64,000 bases of DNA from Microcoleus sp036704825 (GTDB lineage: Bacteria > Cyanobacteriota > Cyanobacteriia > Cyanobacteriales > Microcoleaceae): contig JAUBSN010000037.1 in assembly GCA_036704825.1 (NCBI GenBank), positions 12,434 through 76,433 of the forward strand, in the 5' to 3' direction. Below, piece after piece: positions 51,361 through 59,745 of the stretch. Under the pieces are notes generated by a model. The model made no database searches and was not told the DNA's origin. It saw only the letters and a list, made by a program, of their open reading frames with translations. Every line of letters starts with the position of its first letter. Position 1 is the first letter of the stretch. Made by a program: the position numbers and the translations under genes.

Positions 51361-52815
51361 ATGACAAAGCAAAATTTTGGTTTAATCGGTCTAGCAGTGA
51401 TGGGCGAAAACCTCGCGCTCAACGTCGAAAGCAGAGGCTTCTCCGTGGCTGTGTACAACCGCACAGCAGCCAAAACCGACGACTTCATGGCACAACGCGC
51501 CCCCGGCAAGAACATTGTAGGCACAAAGACTCTGACAGAATTCGTCAATGCCCTAGAAACCCCGCGCCGAATCTTAGTCATGGTGCAAGCTGGGAAACCC
51601 GTAGATGCAGTCATCGACCAGCTCAAACCCATGCTGTCACCGGGCGACATGATTATTGACGGCGGCAACTCGCTATACGACGACACCGAACGCCGCACCA
51701 AAGATTTAGAATCGATCGGACTGGGATTTGTCGGCATGGGCATCAGCGGCGGCGAAGAAGGCGCGCTCAACGGTGCTAGCTTGATGCCCGGCGGTACGCG
51801 AACAGCTTACGGCCTACTAGAGCCAATTCTCACCAAAATTGCGGCTCAAGTAGATGACGGCCCCTGCGTCACATTCATCGGCCCCGGCGGCGCCGGCCAC
51901 TACGTGAAGATGGTTCACAACGGCATTGAGTACGGGGATATGCAGCTCATTGCTGAAGCCTACGATTTGCTCAAAAACGTTGGTGGATTGAACGGCCAGC
52001 AGTTGCAGGAAGTTTTTGCAGAATGGAATACCACAGACGAACTCAACTCGTTTTTGATTGAAATTACGGCTAACATTTTCAAGTACATTGACCCGGAAAC
52101 TAAGCAACCCTTAGTTGAGGTAATTATGGACGCAGCCGGTCAAAAAGGCACCGGCCGCTGGACTGTTATGAGTGCTTTGGAATTGGGCGTGAGCATTCCC
52201 ACAATTATCGCTGCTGTGAATGCGAGAATCATGTCTTCTTACAAAGACGAGCGCGTTAAAGCTTCCCAAGCACTGACGGGGCCTAGCGGCAAGTACGGAG
52301 GCGATACTAAAGAGTTTGTGAACAAAGTCCGGGATGCGCTTTACTGCTCGAAGATTTGCTCCTACGCGCAAGGCATGGCGCTGTTGAGCGCGGCCTCGAA
52401 GTCGTACAACTATGACTTGAGTTTGAGCGAAATTTCCCGAATTTGGAAGGGTGGCTGTATTATTCGGGCTGGATTTTTGGACAAGATTAAAACAGCTTTC
52501 AAGGACGATCCCGAGCTGCCAAATTTGCTGTTAGCGCCGGAGTTCAAACAGAGCATTCTCGATCGCCAATCAGCTTGGCGGGAGGTATTAGCTACTGCTA
52601 GCACGCTGGGGATCGCAGTGCCGGCTTTTAGCGCGTCGCTGGACTATTTCGACAGCTACCGGCGCGAAAGATTGCCGCAAAACCTCACGCAAGCTCAGCG
52701 CGATTATTTTGGGGCTCACACCTACGAGCGCACCGACAAACCGCGCGGCGAATTCTTCCACTCGGAGTGGACGCAGGCTGCTCAAGAGTCGCTGCAAACG
52801 GGTACTACTGATTAA
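51361..52815 (+). CDS. gnd: 6-phosphogluconate dehydrogenase, decarboxylating
   Basis: 484 residues. Oxidative pentose phosphate pathway: 6-phosphogluconate + NADP+ to ribulose 5-phosphate + CO2 + NADPH, important for night-time reductant in cyanobacteria. Rossmann start FGLIGLAVMGENLALNVESRG, VYNRT for NADP binding, DGGNSLYDDTERR, and the catalytic KMVHNGIEYGDMQLI; the C-terminal end with FHSEWTQ is normal. The intergenic palindrome and 293-bp gap upstream contain its promoter. Highly confident. Confidence 0.97.
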   Translation: MTKQNFGLIGLAVMGENLALNVESRGFSVAVYNRTAAKTDDFMAQRAPGKNIVGTKTLTEFVNALETPRRILVMVQAGKPVDAVIDQLKPMLSPGDMIIDGGNSLYDDTERRTKDLESIGLGFVGMGISGGEEGALNGASLMPGGTRTAYGLLEPILTKIAAQVDDGPCVTFIGPGGAGHYVKMVHNGIEYGDMQLIAEAYDLLKNVGGLNGQQLQEVFAEWNTTDELNSFLIEITANIFKYIDPETKQPLVEVIMDAAGQKGTGRWTVMSALELGVSIPTIIAAVNARIMSSYKDERVKASQALTGPSGKYGGDTKEFVNKVRDALYCSKICSYAQGMALLSAASKSYNYDLSLSEISRIWKGGCIIRAGFLDKIKTAFKDDPELPNLLLAPEFKQSILDRQSAWREVLATASTLGIAVPAFSASLDYFDSYRRERLPQNLTQAQRDYFGAHTYERTDKPRGEFFHSEWTQAAQESLQTGTTD

Positions 52816-52849
52816 TTAATTTTTGTAGGGTGCGTTTCGGCGCACCTTA

Positions 52850-53104
52850 CTAATTATTCTGGGGTTGCAAATTGTTTTGACGTTTGTTTTTGAGATAGGT
52901 TTTAATATATTCGTCGTTAAAGAGCGATCGGGCGATCGTGAGTGCTTCTTGTCTCTCTGCATCTGTCATGTAATCATCGCCTTTTAAACCTGATGGCGGG
53001 TGTCGGGGATCGCCGCCTGCATCGAGGAATCGCTGACGTGCGATCGCCATTAATTCTCCTAATCTGCGGTCTTGCTCTCTTCTGATATCATGCGGTTTCG
53101 TCAT
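52850..53104 (-). CDS. Small hypothetical protein
   Basis: 84 residues from the ATG at 53104 (the frame is open three codons further). Basic N-terminus (MTKPHDIRREQDRRLGELMA) then a helical segment (TDAERQEALTIARSLFNDEY). No known domain. The 53088 gene ends inside its start, so the pair is translationally coupled; the 53318 gene is first, this one second. Confidence 0.6.
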   Translation of the reverse strand: MTKPHDIRREQDRRLGELMAIARQRFLDAGGDPRHPPSGLKGDDYMTDAERQEALTIARSLFNDEYIKTYLKNKRQNNLQPQNN

Positions 53105-53318
53105 AATCTTCAACCTCGTCTATACGAATAATCTCGCCACTTTGTAGTATAGCAGCCCTTGGTAAAAATCGACTAGGGGTTTCGATGTACCAAAAGCCCT
53201 TTTCTTCATCATATATTCTCCAGATTAGCAAGTCCAGAGTTTCCAGGGCATTGATAATTAAGTATTGAACTCCTGATGATGGCATAGGTCGATGTGTAGT
53301 TGAGCCTGTACTGAGCAA
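53088..53318 (-). CDS. Small hypothetical protein, first of a coupled pair
   Basis: 76 residues. Aromatic-rich middle (LLIWRIYDEEKGFWYIETPSR) and acidic end (VEDYDETA). Its stop overlaps the next gene by about 17 nt. Layout (tiny coupled pair, divergent from a nuclease gene) is toxin-antitoxin-like but no family motif supports that. Confidence 0.55.
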   Translation of the reverse strand: MLSTGSTTHRPMPSSGVQYLIINALETLDLLIWRIYDEEKGFWYIETPSRFLPRAAILQSGEIIRIDEVEDYDETA

Positions 53319-53362
53319 ATCTGGTACAATTATAACTACTCCTTTAAAATAAATGTAATTTT

Positions 53363-53836
53363 ATGAAACCTTTTATAGTAAGAGCCGCTGGCATTATCGG
53401 TGATATTGCAGCATTGGCATTTGATACATTGAAAGAACAAGAGCAAAGAAAACGTTTATCAGACAGTGGTATTCTGGAAGTGGATGCAATGACTGGCAAA
53501 GAGTTTGAAATATTTCTATATGTCCATTTTAGCAACTTGGGTTATAGTGTTACTCTAACTCAAGATAGTCAAGATTATGTAGCTGATTTAATTTTGTACA
53601 AAGATGGCTTCAAAACGGTGGTTCAAGCAAAAAGAACCAAAAGACCAGTTGGTATTAAAGCCGTTCAAGAAGTAGCAGGAGCGGTCAGATATTACAAAGG
53701 AAATAAAGCCATAGTAATCACCAACAACAGATTCACCAAAAATGCTTACAACCTTGCTGATTCTAACCAAGTAGAGTTATGGGATAGAAAAAGACTCATG
53801 GAATTCATCCTGATAGCTAAGAATTGTAGTAAATAA
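53363..53836 (+). CDS. Mrr-type restriction endonuclease-like protein
   Basis: 157 residues. The PD-(D/E)xK core is visible: GKEFEIFLYVHFSNLGYSV, then VADLILYKDGFKTVVQAKRT with the Asp and the QAK, and KAVQEVAGAVRYYKGNKAIV as in Mrr_cat. A hydrophobic N-terminus (IVRAAGIIGDIAALAFDTL) may be a membrane segment. No HTH domain and no methylase beside it. It could cut modified DNA or act in repair. Divergent from the small coupled pair. Confidence 0.82.
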   Translation: MKPFIVRAAGIIGDIAALAFDTLKEQEQRKRLSDSGILEVDAMTGKEFEIFLYVHFSNLGYSVTLTQDSQDYVADLILYKDGFKTVVQAKRTKRPVGIKAVQEVAGAVRYYKGNKAIVITNNRFTKNAYNLADSNQVELWDRKRLMEFILIAKNCSK

Positions 53837-53908
53837 CTTATCTACCAAAGTAAGTTATATATAAAAGATGCACTGCTTTCCCGGTATCTTTAATCTCACT
53901 GATGAATC

Positions 53909-54322
53909 ATGCTGCAAATTTCTAACACAGTGTTCATTGACGATCGCGAAATCGAGATTAGTGCGATTCGCTCTCAAGGCGCGGGGGGACAAAATGTAAA
54001 TAAGGTGGCAAGTGCGATTCACTTGCGCTTTGATATCCCAGCTTCCTCATTGCCCGATCGCTACAAGCAGCGTTTGTTACAAATCAACGACCAGCGCATC
54101 ACCTCCGAAGGTGTGATTGTCATCAAAGCGCAGGAACACCGCAGTCAAGAACAGAACAGGGAAGAAGCGTTGAGACGGCTGCAAGAACTGATTAAAAGTG
54201 CGATCGTCATACCGAAACCGCGCAAACCCAGCAAAGCAACTCGCAGTTCCCAGCGCAAGCGTCTCGACAGCAAAACCAAGCGAGGGCAGATTAAAGCTTT
54301 GAGAGGGAAAGTTACCGAGTGA
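53909..54322 (+). CDS. arfB: Peptidyl-tRNA hydrolase ArfB (YaeJ family)
   Basis: 137 residues. The catalytic GGQ lies in GAGGQNVNKVASAIHLRFD, and the basic C-terminal tail (RKPSKATRSSQRKRL...) inserts into the empty mRNA channel. ArfB rescues ribosomes stalled without a stop codon by hydrolysing the peptidyl-tRNA; it differs from release factors by length and tail. Lone gene. Confidence 0.94.
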   Translation: MLQISNTVFIDDREIEISAIRSQGAGGQNVNKVASAIHLRFDIPASSLPDRYKQRLLQINDQRITSEGVIVIKAQEHRSQEQNREEALRRLQELIKSAIVIPKPRKPSKATRSSQRKRLDSKTKRGQIKALRGKVTE

Positions 54323-54393
54323 TCGATCGTCTCAATTCCTCTTGAAATTAGGATATGATTGTAGGTAATGATGGTTAATTTTAGGAAACGGCA

Positions 54394-54633
54394 ATGACAA
54401 CTACTGCACCTAACGAGCCGACGCTAGCCGATGTTATTGAAAAGCTAGACAAGCTATCGGCAGAAGTTGAGAAATTATCAACTGATGTTGAAAAAACTAA
54501 TGACAAAACCGACAGATTCAATGACAAATTCGATAACTACCAGAAAGCTACCCAATGGGTTGTGCAACTTGCTTTCACTTTGATTGCCAGCGCCACCATC
54601 ACGGTGATTATCACTTCAGTTCTCCGTAAGTAA
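54394..54633 (+). CDS. Small coiled-coil membrane protein
   Basis: 79 residues: a coiled coil (LADVIEKLDKLSAEVEKL, then STDVEKTNDKTDRF) and one C-terminal membrane helix (VQLAFTLIASATITVIITSV). Widespread small cyanobacterial hypothetical type; role unknown. A long 13-bp stem follows 57 bp downstream. Confidence 0.7.
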   Translation: MTTTAPNEPTLADVIEKLDKLSAEVEKLSTDVEKTNDKTDRFNDKFDNYQKATQWVVQLAFTLIASATITVIITSVLRK

Positions 54634-54689
54634 TACCAAATCCTACTTTAATATCCTCTTTATAACTTGCTTGTTATAGCGGTTCTCAG

Positions 54690-54807
54690 AAAGATGAGGT
54701 ATGTAGTTGGGAAGAGAGCCCTATACGTTTAGGGTTATATAAGCTGTAAGTGATACCTCATCTTTTTTAGAAAGGCTATATATGCCCGACTTCTTCAAAA
54801 AGTCGGG
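54690..54807. terminator. Two inverted repeats with T-run
   Basis: AAAGATGAGGTAT (54690-54702) pairs with ATACCTCATCTTT (54753-54765) across a 50-nt loop that itself contains CCCTA...TAGGG (54719-54734); six Ts follow. A second hairpin CCCGACTT/AAGTCGGG is at 54785-54807. Terminator for the 54394 gene or a dispersed structured element. Confidence 0.65.
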
Positions 54808-54860
54808 GATATAATCTGCTTTTTTAGGTTGGTCTAACTAGAACTAAGCAACAAAAGTTG

Positions 54861-55130
54861 TCAGTCGGGATTTGGTGGGCCTAAGTCGTCAGGTAAATCG
54901 TTAAGCGTTTTTCCCAAAGCTTTGCAAAGAGCTTTCATTTGAGCAATGGTAAGTTCCGGTTCGTCTAATCCTCGTTCCCATTTGCTAATGGCTTGCTGAC
55001 TTAGGGTTTTTGTGCGGGTTTTGTCGGGAATTTGTTTTGCTAAAGCGGATTGCGATAAACCAACAGCCTCCCGCAAGATTTGCAGTGCTGGTATATCTTT
55101 GGACTCTTGAGTTTGTTTCTTTCGGGGCAT
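54861..55130 (-). CDS. XRE-family HTH regulator (copy 1 of 3)
   Basis: 89 residues. HTH: LREAVGLSQSALAKQIPDK, then QQAISKWERGLDEPELT; it ends with LNDLPDDLGPP. Upstream are two palindromes ACAAC-N4-GTTGT (55145-55158 and 55176-55189), 31 bp apart, likely its own operators, with TTGACA between. A -10-like TATGAT abuts the start codon, so the message may be leaderless. Paralogue of the next two genes. Confidence 0.85.
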   Translation of the reverse strand: MPRKKQTQESKDIPALQILREAVGLSQSALAKQIPDKTRTKTLSQQAISKWERGLDEPELTIAQMKALCKALGKTLNDLPDDLGPPNPD

Positions 55131-55144
55131 ATCATAGCAAATTC

Positions 55145-55189
55145 ACAACCAAAGTTGTTGACAAATCGGTAAAATACAACTAAGGTTGT
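55145..55189. promoter_or_regulatory. Twin ACAAC-N4-GTTGT operators
   Basis: Palindromes at 55145-55158 and 55176-55189, 31 bp apart, with TTGACA at 55158. Same 5-N4-5, 31-bp design as the operators before the PIN-module XRE gene. Confidence 0.75.
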
Positions 55190-55199
55190 TTAATATAGA

Positions 55200-55338
55200 G
55201 ACAACACAAAGGCGACTGCTTTAGCCGGACGGTGGAAACGCTTTGGTTTAGCGAGCTGCCTTATTTGTAGTTTCTACCCATTATGCCTGCATAGCCTTAG
55301 TATTTTCCGGGCTTGGGTGCATGACTCAAGCCCCTTTC
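55200..55338 (+). other. Conserved leader, copy 1
   Basis: Shares blocks with 56030-56170 in the same order and spacing: AAAGGCGAC, then 59 nt on GCCTTATTTGTAGTTTCTAC, TGCATA, TATTTTCCGG and CATGACTCAAGCCCCTTT. The stem GGGCTTG/CAAGCCC is present here. In copy 1 no coding gene follows. Confidence 0.6.
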
Positions 55339-55364
55339 CCTAGACTTTTCCGAACCCCTGCGGG

Positions 55365-55646
55365 TTAGTTATCGTTCGGTGAGGACTCACGACTTGGTAA
55401 GTCATCGGGAATTTTAGTTACGTCTAATCCTAAAACCTCAAACATAGTTTTTAGAGAAACCTGGTACAGGTTAGCCATAGCAAGTATGTTTTCAGCGTTA
55501 GGTAGAGCCTTGCCTAATTCCCAGTCAGCTTGTCTTCGCTCGGAAATTCCGATTTTTTCTTTGACTTGAGGGCGTGTTAGTCCAGCTTGTTCTCTGAGTA
55601 GTCTCAATGGAGACTTCTCCTTTTCTTGTAAATCTTCTTCTATCAT
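55365..55646 (-). CDS. XRE-family HTH regulator (copy 2 of 3)
   Basis: 93 residues: RLLREQAGLTRPQVKEKIGI, RRQADWELGKALPNAENI, and the tail FEVLGLDVTKIPDDLPS. The tail is nearly identical to copy 3 (MGLDVAKIPDDLPT) and resembles copy 1 (LPDDL). Upstream is an inverted repeat GTCTT-N4-AAGAC (55672-55685) with a further AAGAC at 55692, a likely operator. Confidence 0.85.
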   Translation of the reverse strand: MIEEDLQEKEKSPLRLLREQAGLTRPQVKEKIGISERRQADWELGKALPNAENILAMANLYQVSLKTMFEVLGLDVTKIPDDLPSRESSPNDN

Positions 55647-55671
55647 GGGACGAAATATTCATGATGTAAAC

Positions 55672-55685
55672 GTCTTGAAAAAGAC
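55672..55685. promoter_or_regulatory. GTCTT-N4-AAGAC operator candidate
   Basis: Palindrome between XRE copies 2 and 3 with the same 5-N4-5 form as the copy 1 operators but different letters. Confidence 0.55.
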
Positions 55686-55703
55686 TTGGATAAGACGTAA
55701 ACT

Positions 55704-55952
55704 TCATGTTGGTAGGTCATCGGGAATTTTGGCTACGTCTAGTCCCATACATCTAGCAAGTGTTTTTAGTGGTACCCCTAGCTCGCGCGCCAGAGCAATA
55801 GCCCGATCGAAGCGAGGAATTGATTCTCCTCGTTCCCAATCGCCAATAATGCGAATTCCTACCCCCATTCGACGACTAAGTTCGGGTTGGGTCAAATTTG
55901 CACTTTCTCTAAGGTTTTTCAAGGTTATGGTTTCTCGATCTTTAGCTTCCAT
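55704..55952 (-). CDS. XRE-family HTH regulator (copy 3 of 3)
   Basis: 82 residues from the ATG at 55952; the frame continues to 56057 but only this start matches its paralogues in length. HTH: LKNLRESANLTQPELSRRMG, IIGDWERGESIPRFDRAI; tail GLDVAKIPDDLPT. Upstream is an imperfect inverted repeat AGCAG-N3-AGTGC ... GCACT-N3-CTGCT. It faces the leader and the gene at 56186. Confidence 0.82.
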   Translation of the reverse strand: MEAKDRETITLKNLRESANLTQPELSRRMGVGIRIIGDWERGESIPRFDRAIALARELGVPLKTLARCMGLDVAKIPDDLPT

Positions 55953-56029
55953 CAATTGTAGCAGTTTGTTGCTAGCAGAATAGTGCTTGAAAAATTTGGT
56001 ATCTGGCACTAAACTGCTAGTAGATAGGC

Positions 56030-56170
56030 AAAACAAAGGCAACCGGGCGAGCCTCATTTCGTCAAAATGCAGGTTTGAAGAACCGCCTTATTTTTAGTGT
56101 CTATCAATTGGGCTTGCATACCCAAGCGTATTTTTGCGGCAAGGGCGCATACATCAAGCCTCTTTTCCTC
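56030..56170 (+). other. Conserved leader, copy 2
   Basis: Homologue of 55200-55338, with identical 59-nt spacing between AAAGGCAAC and GCCTTATTT, then GTGTCTATC, TGCATA, TATTTTTGCGG and CATACATCAAGCCTCTTTTCC. It leads into the gene at 56186. Either a structured leader RNA or a remnant of gene-plus-leader duplication. Confidence 0.6.
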
Positions 56171-56185
56171 AACGCCGAGGAGGTG

Positions 56186-57319
56186 ATGCCATGTAAAAGG
56201 TCGATCGACCTCACAGAGACGGCCCAGCTCAAAATTCTATCAAAGATCCCGACCAAAACTTCAACTTTGCGATCGCACAACTTCCGTGGTATCGTGCCAT
56301 TTCTCGAACCATTCCAGATCATGCCCACATCCATTGACAACTTCTACCTAGGCGATGTCGCCTCCAACTTTCACTTTGCAGGCCCGCTGCTAGACTTTGA
56401 AGAAGAAATCCAGAATCAATCTCCCTTTCACGATTTAGACTACCTGACAGGCGAAATTAAAAGGGGATTTCTAGACTACGTGCGGCAAGGAATCATGCTG
56501 GACGCGATCCGGAAACTGCGATTGTACAAAGACAAGTTCAAAACTTTTAAAAGTTACTGCGAACAAGCATTAGGCAGGCAGTATTTTTACTGCAAGCAAA
56601 TTATCAAAGCTGCGAGCATTTGCCTGCGCTTAATTAAAGCCGGATTTGAGATTTTGCCGACCTGCGTTGCTCAAGTTGTTCCTTTGTTCAAACACGCAAA
56701 TACCGACCAATACGGCGACTGTCGTTTACAGGAAAAGTGGCAAGAAGTTGTCGATGTCATACCAAAAGAAAGGATTACCGCAGTAACTATTGCCGAAACA
56801 GTTGACAACAATCCCAACCTCCGGCTCAAACAAATTCGGATTAAAACCGACACCTACGCCCTTTTAACCAAAAAAGCAGCCGCAGCCGGACTGTCAATTT
56901 CGGAATTTTTGGCAAGGTTGGTTGGCGAATACAATCCCAGAAATTTAGAGCAGCCAGCGGAACATACTCGCGAACAAGAGGAAATTTTAGACCAATTAGA
57001 CGCGGAGTTTAAGAAGCCCGCAGGCGAAAAGAGTCCCACTGCTGCTAAAGACAAAATAAAGTCTAAAGGTTTTGCAGTCAAAGTTGACCCTAAAGGTGGT
57101 AAAAGGGAAGTAAAGGCGAAAATTTCGGAAGGGAAAGTAAAGCCAAAAACTTCGGAAGGTGAAGTTAAGTTCAAAAATCGGCAAACAGCAGTCCAAGCCG
57201 AGAAACAGTCGAATTCATTTAATGAGAAAAATCATGAAGTCATCTGCCCAAAATCCAATCATGCGTCAACTGAAATTAATGGAGGTTCAACTGAACGAAA
57301 TTCAGTGCCACCTTATTAA
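56186..57319 (+). CDS. DNA-binding protein with ParB-like HTH and ribbon-helix-helix segments
   Basis: 377 residues from the ATG at 56186 (GAGGAGG just before it); the frame opens at 56075 and another Met is at 56321. Residues 85-230 (FLDYVRQGIMLDAIRKLRLY, FKSYCEQALGRQYFYCKQII, GFEILPTCVAQVVPLF) match cyanobacterial ParB-like HTH proteins. Residues about 240-275 (IRIKTDTYALLTKKAAAAG, SISEFLARLVGEY) look like a ribbon-helix-helix. The tail is lysine-rich and disordered. Probably a plasmid- or element-type regulator; exact role unknown. Confidence 0.7.
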   Translation: MPCKRSIDLTETAQLKILSKIPTKTSTLRSHNFRGIVPFLEPFQIMPTSIDNFYLGDVASNFHFAGPLLDFEEEIQNQSPFHDLDYLTGEIKRGFLDYVRQGIMLDAIRKLRLYKDKFKTFKSYCEQALGRQYFYCKQIIKAASICLRLIKAGFEILPTCVAQVVPLFKHANTDQYGDCRLQEKWQEVVDVIPKERITAVTIAETVDNNPNLRLKQIRIKTDTYALLTKKAAAAGLSISEFLARLVGEYNPRNLEQPAEHTREQEEILDQLDAEFKKPAGEKSPTAAKDKIKSKGFAVKVDPKGGKREVKAKISEGKVKPKTSEGEVKFKNRQTAVQAEKQSNSFNEKNHEVICPKSNHASTEINGGSTERNSVPPY

Positions 57320-57488
57320 AGCCACTGTGTTGAATTGGTGGCAAATAGTTTTGCCTGACGGTCAGAAGATTGCGATCGAGCACGCGGGCGGCGGACACTG
57401 GATTTTTCGGGCTAACGGGCTTGAGAAATCTCATCCAGAAGTGCGGCTAGCAGTGTTAAGGGCGATCGCCGAAGGCTGTCGCCGATAA
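57234..57488 (+). CDS. Small hypothetical protein following the RHH gene
   Basis: 84 residues from the ATG at 57234, overlapping the previous gene by 86 nt in another frame. NEIQCHLIKATVLNWWQIVL and IAIEHAGGGHWIFRANG, then a helical tail. Probably translated from the same message. No recognised domain. Confidence 0.55.
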   Translation: MKSSAQNPIMRQLKLMEVQLNEIQCHLIKATVLNWWQIVLPDGQKIAIEHAGGGHWIFRANGLEKSHPEVRLAVLRAIAEGCRR

Positions 57489-58133
57489 GCTACGGTTAAG
57501 GGCGCGGCGCGGTGCCGTGTCCTGAGATGGACTGGCGACCGGATTTGAGATGATTTGGGGATGCAGGGGGCGATCGATATTAGTTGCGCTTGCGATCAGC
57601 TTGTAGGGCGATCCGGGCACCGCCAAAAAGCCTTGGACTTATAGCGCCCCCTCAATAGCTAAGGCTGCCTTACAAGTGTTGTCAAAGCAGTTTTTAGCTT
57701 GGCTTTTGATCCTGGTCGCGATTTCAATAGGAAGCGACTGATCTAATAGTTCGGTAATCGTGTTTTTTGTCGATCGTGTGGGGCGGCAGTTGTCACAGCA
57801 ATCCCTTTTTCTAGCTGGATTGTAGCAAGCCAGAGCTGTCGCTGGCACTCTTGAGGCCCAGGGGTGTGGCATTAGTTGCGATCGCGATCGGAGTGTGCCA
57901 ACTGTGGGGCAAGGGCGGTAAGTCAAAAAACTCGCCTCAACAGAAAAATCATTTAAATCATTACAGAGCAAGCTTTTTGCTTTATAAGCATCGACCTAAT
58001 GCAATATCTCAATCACATAAACATATACTTTTAGATCTCCTTGTAGAGTAGGCAATTTAAGGATTTTGAAGCTTGAGGCTGCTTATGTATTAAGCTCACC
58101 TTCTTAGCTAGTCACATAACAGTCACATAAGAA
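57489..58133. other. 645-bp gap; decayed or uncertain coding
   Basis: A 110-codon minus frame (57639-57971) has a cysteine-containing end (CYNPARKRDCCDNCRP...) that reads a little like a protein, but no motif supports it. GC-rich palindromes (GCGCGGTGCCGTGTC) are present. I call no gene. Confidence 0.4.
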
Positions 58134-59591
58134 TCATGCCCAGAACGGGACATACTTGGCGTGCTTTTTGGAAGTGTTCTCTGGGTCATAAGGCTTTATC
58201 AAGCCCTCGTCTTGCGTTTCCGAGATGATTCGAGAAGCCATTGAGTAATTTTTGTCCTCTATTGAAAATCGCTGTCGTAATGATGAATTAGTCATCTGAG
58301 CATTGGATACATATCGTAAACAAGCGTGGTGGTAACAAGCCCGAATTCGATCTCGCTTGTCCATGTCTGCGTATTTTTTATAAGAGAATAGAATAACTTG
58401 CGTGTGTTCCTTGGTCACTCTGAAGTCCGGCGCTGGTAGTTGAAAAAGCTCTACGGCAAAAATTACTTTATCAATACCACTTCCCCGTTCTTCGCAAATA
58501 TTCATACGTCGCATAAAGGCTGCCAAATCTTCATTGCGAGAACGGGGTGGCTCATCAATAAAACGCAATGTATCAATAAGTGGTTGGCCTGGATTAGTAA
58601 TTTCAATTCGATCTAAAAATATTTCAATCATAGGGCCTGTACCGCTGATATTAAAATCTTGATGTATAATTGCATTGGCAATCAATTCTCGAATAGCAAT
58701 CTCAGGGTACATACGTTCTTCTTTGCGAAATGCTTGACCTATCTGTTCATTCTGTGGTAACAGATCATTTATGTAGTTTATAGTATTTACAAATTCAACA
58801 GCATAACCACTTTTTCCTGTTTTTTCTCGCTGAGTTTCTATTCTGTTTTGTCCTTGATAGATTACGACACGAATAGCTTTTCTTGATAAGCTTCCAAAGG
58901 TAGACAAATTATTGGCAAAAAGAATTGCTCCCAAATTAGTAATATCAAAAAAATTATGGTTTTTTTGAATAATTATTTTTTCAGAAATTAGGCGATGTAT
59001 AATTACGTCTCTACTGTCAGGAAGCTTTTGATTTAAAAGATCAAAATAAGATTGATAGTTTATATAAGCCAATACATTATCTATTGTTGCATTTTCTAAT
59101 GCAATTCCCTTCTCAAAGGGTTGACGTGAAAACAATAACCATAGTTCTCTTTCTTTTTCTGGAAAATCTTTAAGCTTTTGTTTACAACTCCCTACACGAA
59201 TATACTCAACCGAGAGAAACGCAATAGGAGCATAACTTGCTTTCGGTATCTCAAAAAGAACAATATCCTTGCTCTCGCAAGTAAATTCATGAATTTTAAA
59301 ATTAATTCGGGGTTTAAGGTTTACGGCTAACCAATTCTCCAGTTCTTGACCTTTAATTTTTTCTCGCTTCGGTTTAAATTTTGTACCTATAATATCGTGG
59401 CTTCCATTATCAATACCCCAGACGAGATAGGCAGTCTGCTGATTATGTAATGTAGCCGAGTTTGATAAAGCCGACAGATATTCACCAATAAGTTCTGGAT
59501 TTTTATTATCTTTTTTGAATTCAACCCATTCTGTTTCATCCGGTAGGGCTATTAATTCTTGTAGTAACGGTACTAAATGCTTGTTTTCCAT
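58134..59591 (-). CDS. AlbA_2/Schlafen-like DNA-binding, GHKL-type ATPase protein
   Basis: 485 residues. N-terminal AlbA_2 domain (WVEFKKDNKNPELIGEYLS, then LVWGIDNGSHDIIGTKF) and a C-terminal ATPase-like part (IRELIANAIIHQDF, MIEIFLDRIEITNPGQPL, EERGSGIDKV), the common COG2865 layout, ending in a winged helix. Such proteins often accompany type I restriction loci; the remnant of an hsdS gene lies just upstream (59746-60000). Role in defence or regulation is inferred. Confidence 0.85.
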   Translation of the reverse strand: MENKHLVPLLQELIALPDETEWVEFKKDNKNPELIGEYLSALSNSATLHNQQTAYLVWGIDNGSHDIIGTKFKPKREKIKGQELENWLAVNLKPRINFKIHEFTCESKDIVLFEIPKASYAPIAFLSVEYIRVGSCKQKLKDFPEKERELWLLFSRQPFEKGIALENATIDNVLAYINYQSYFDLLNQKLPDSRDVIIHRLISEKIIIQKNHNFFDITNLGAILFANNLSTFGSLSRKAIRVVIYQGQNRIETQREKTGKSGYAVEFVNTINYINDLLPQNEQIGQAFRKEERMYPEIAIRELIANAIIHQDFNISGTGPMIEIFLDRIEITNPGQPLIDTLRFIDEPPRSRNEDLAAFMRRMNICEERGSGIDKVIFAVELFQLPAPDFRVTKEHTQVILFSYKKYADMDKRDRIRACYHHACLRYVSNAQMTNSSLRQRFSIEDKNYSMASRIISETQDEGLIKPYDPENTSKKHAKYVPFWA

Positions 59592-59745
59592 GACTATCCT
59601 TTACTTTAATATAAGTAGAAAAAGCTGCATAAGCCTGGAGAGAAAACTCCTTTAGGCGCCCAATACCAAGTAACAGGGTTATATAGGGAAGTAAAAAAAA
59701 ATATTTTTGCTCTCCTTTTCGAGTTTTTGTTAAGTTTGAGATTTT

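Noticed and set aside
55200..56170. Covarying hairpin in the duplicated leaders
   Set aside because: CGCT/AGCG in copy 1 and CAAA/TTTG in copy 2 are not at aligned positions, so they do not count as covariation.
57639..57971. 110-residue minus frame with Cys-rich end
   Set aside because: No start signal or recognisable domain; overlaps repeats.
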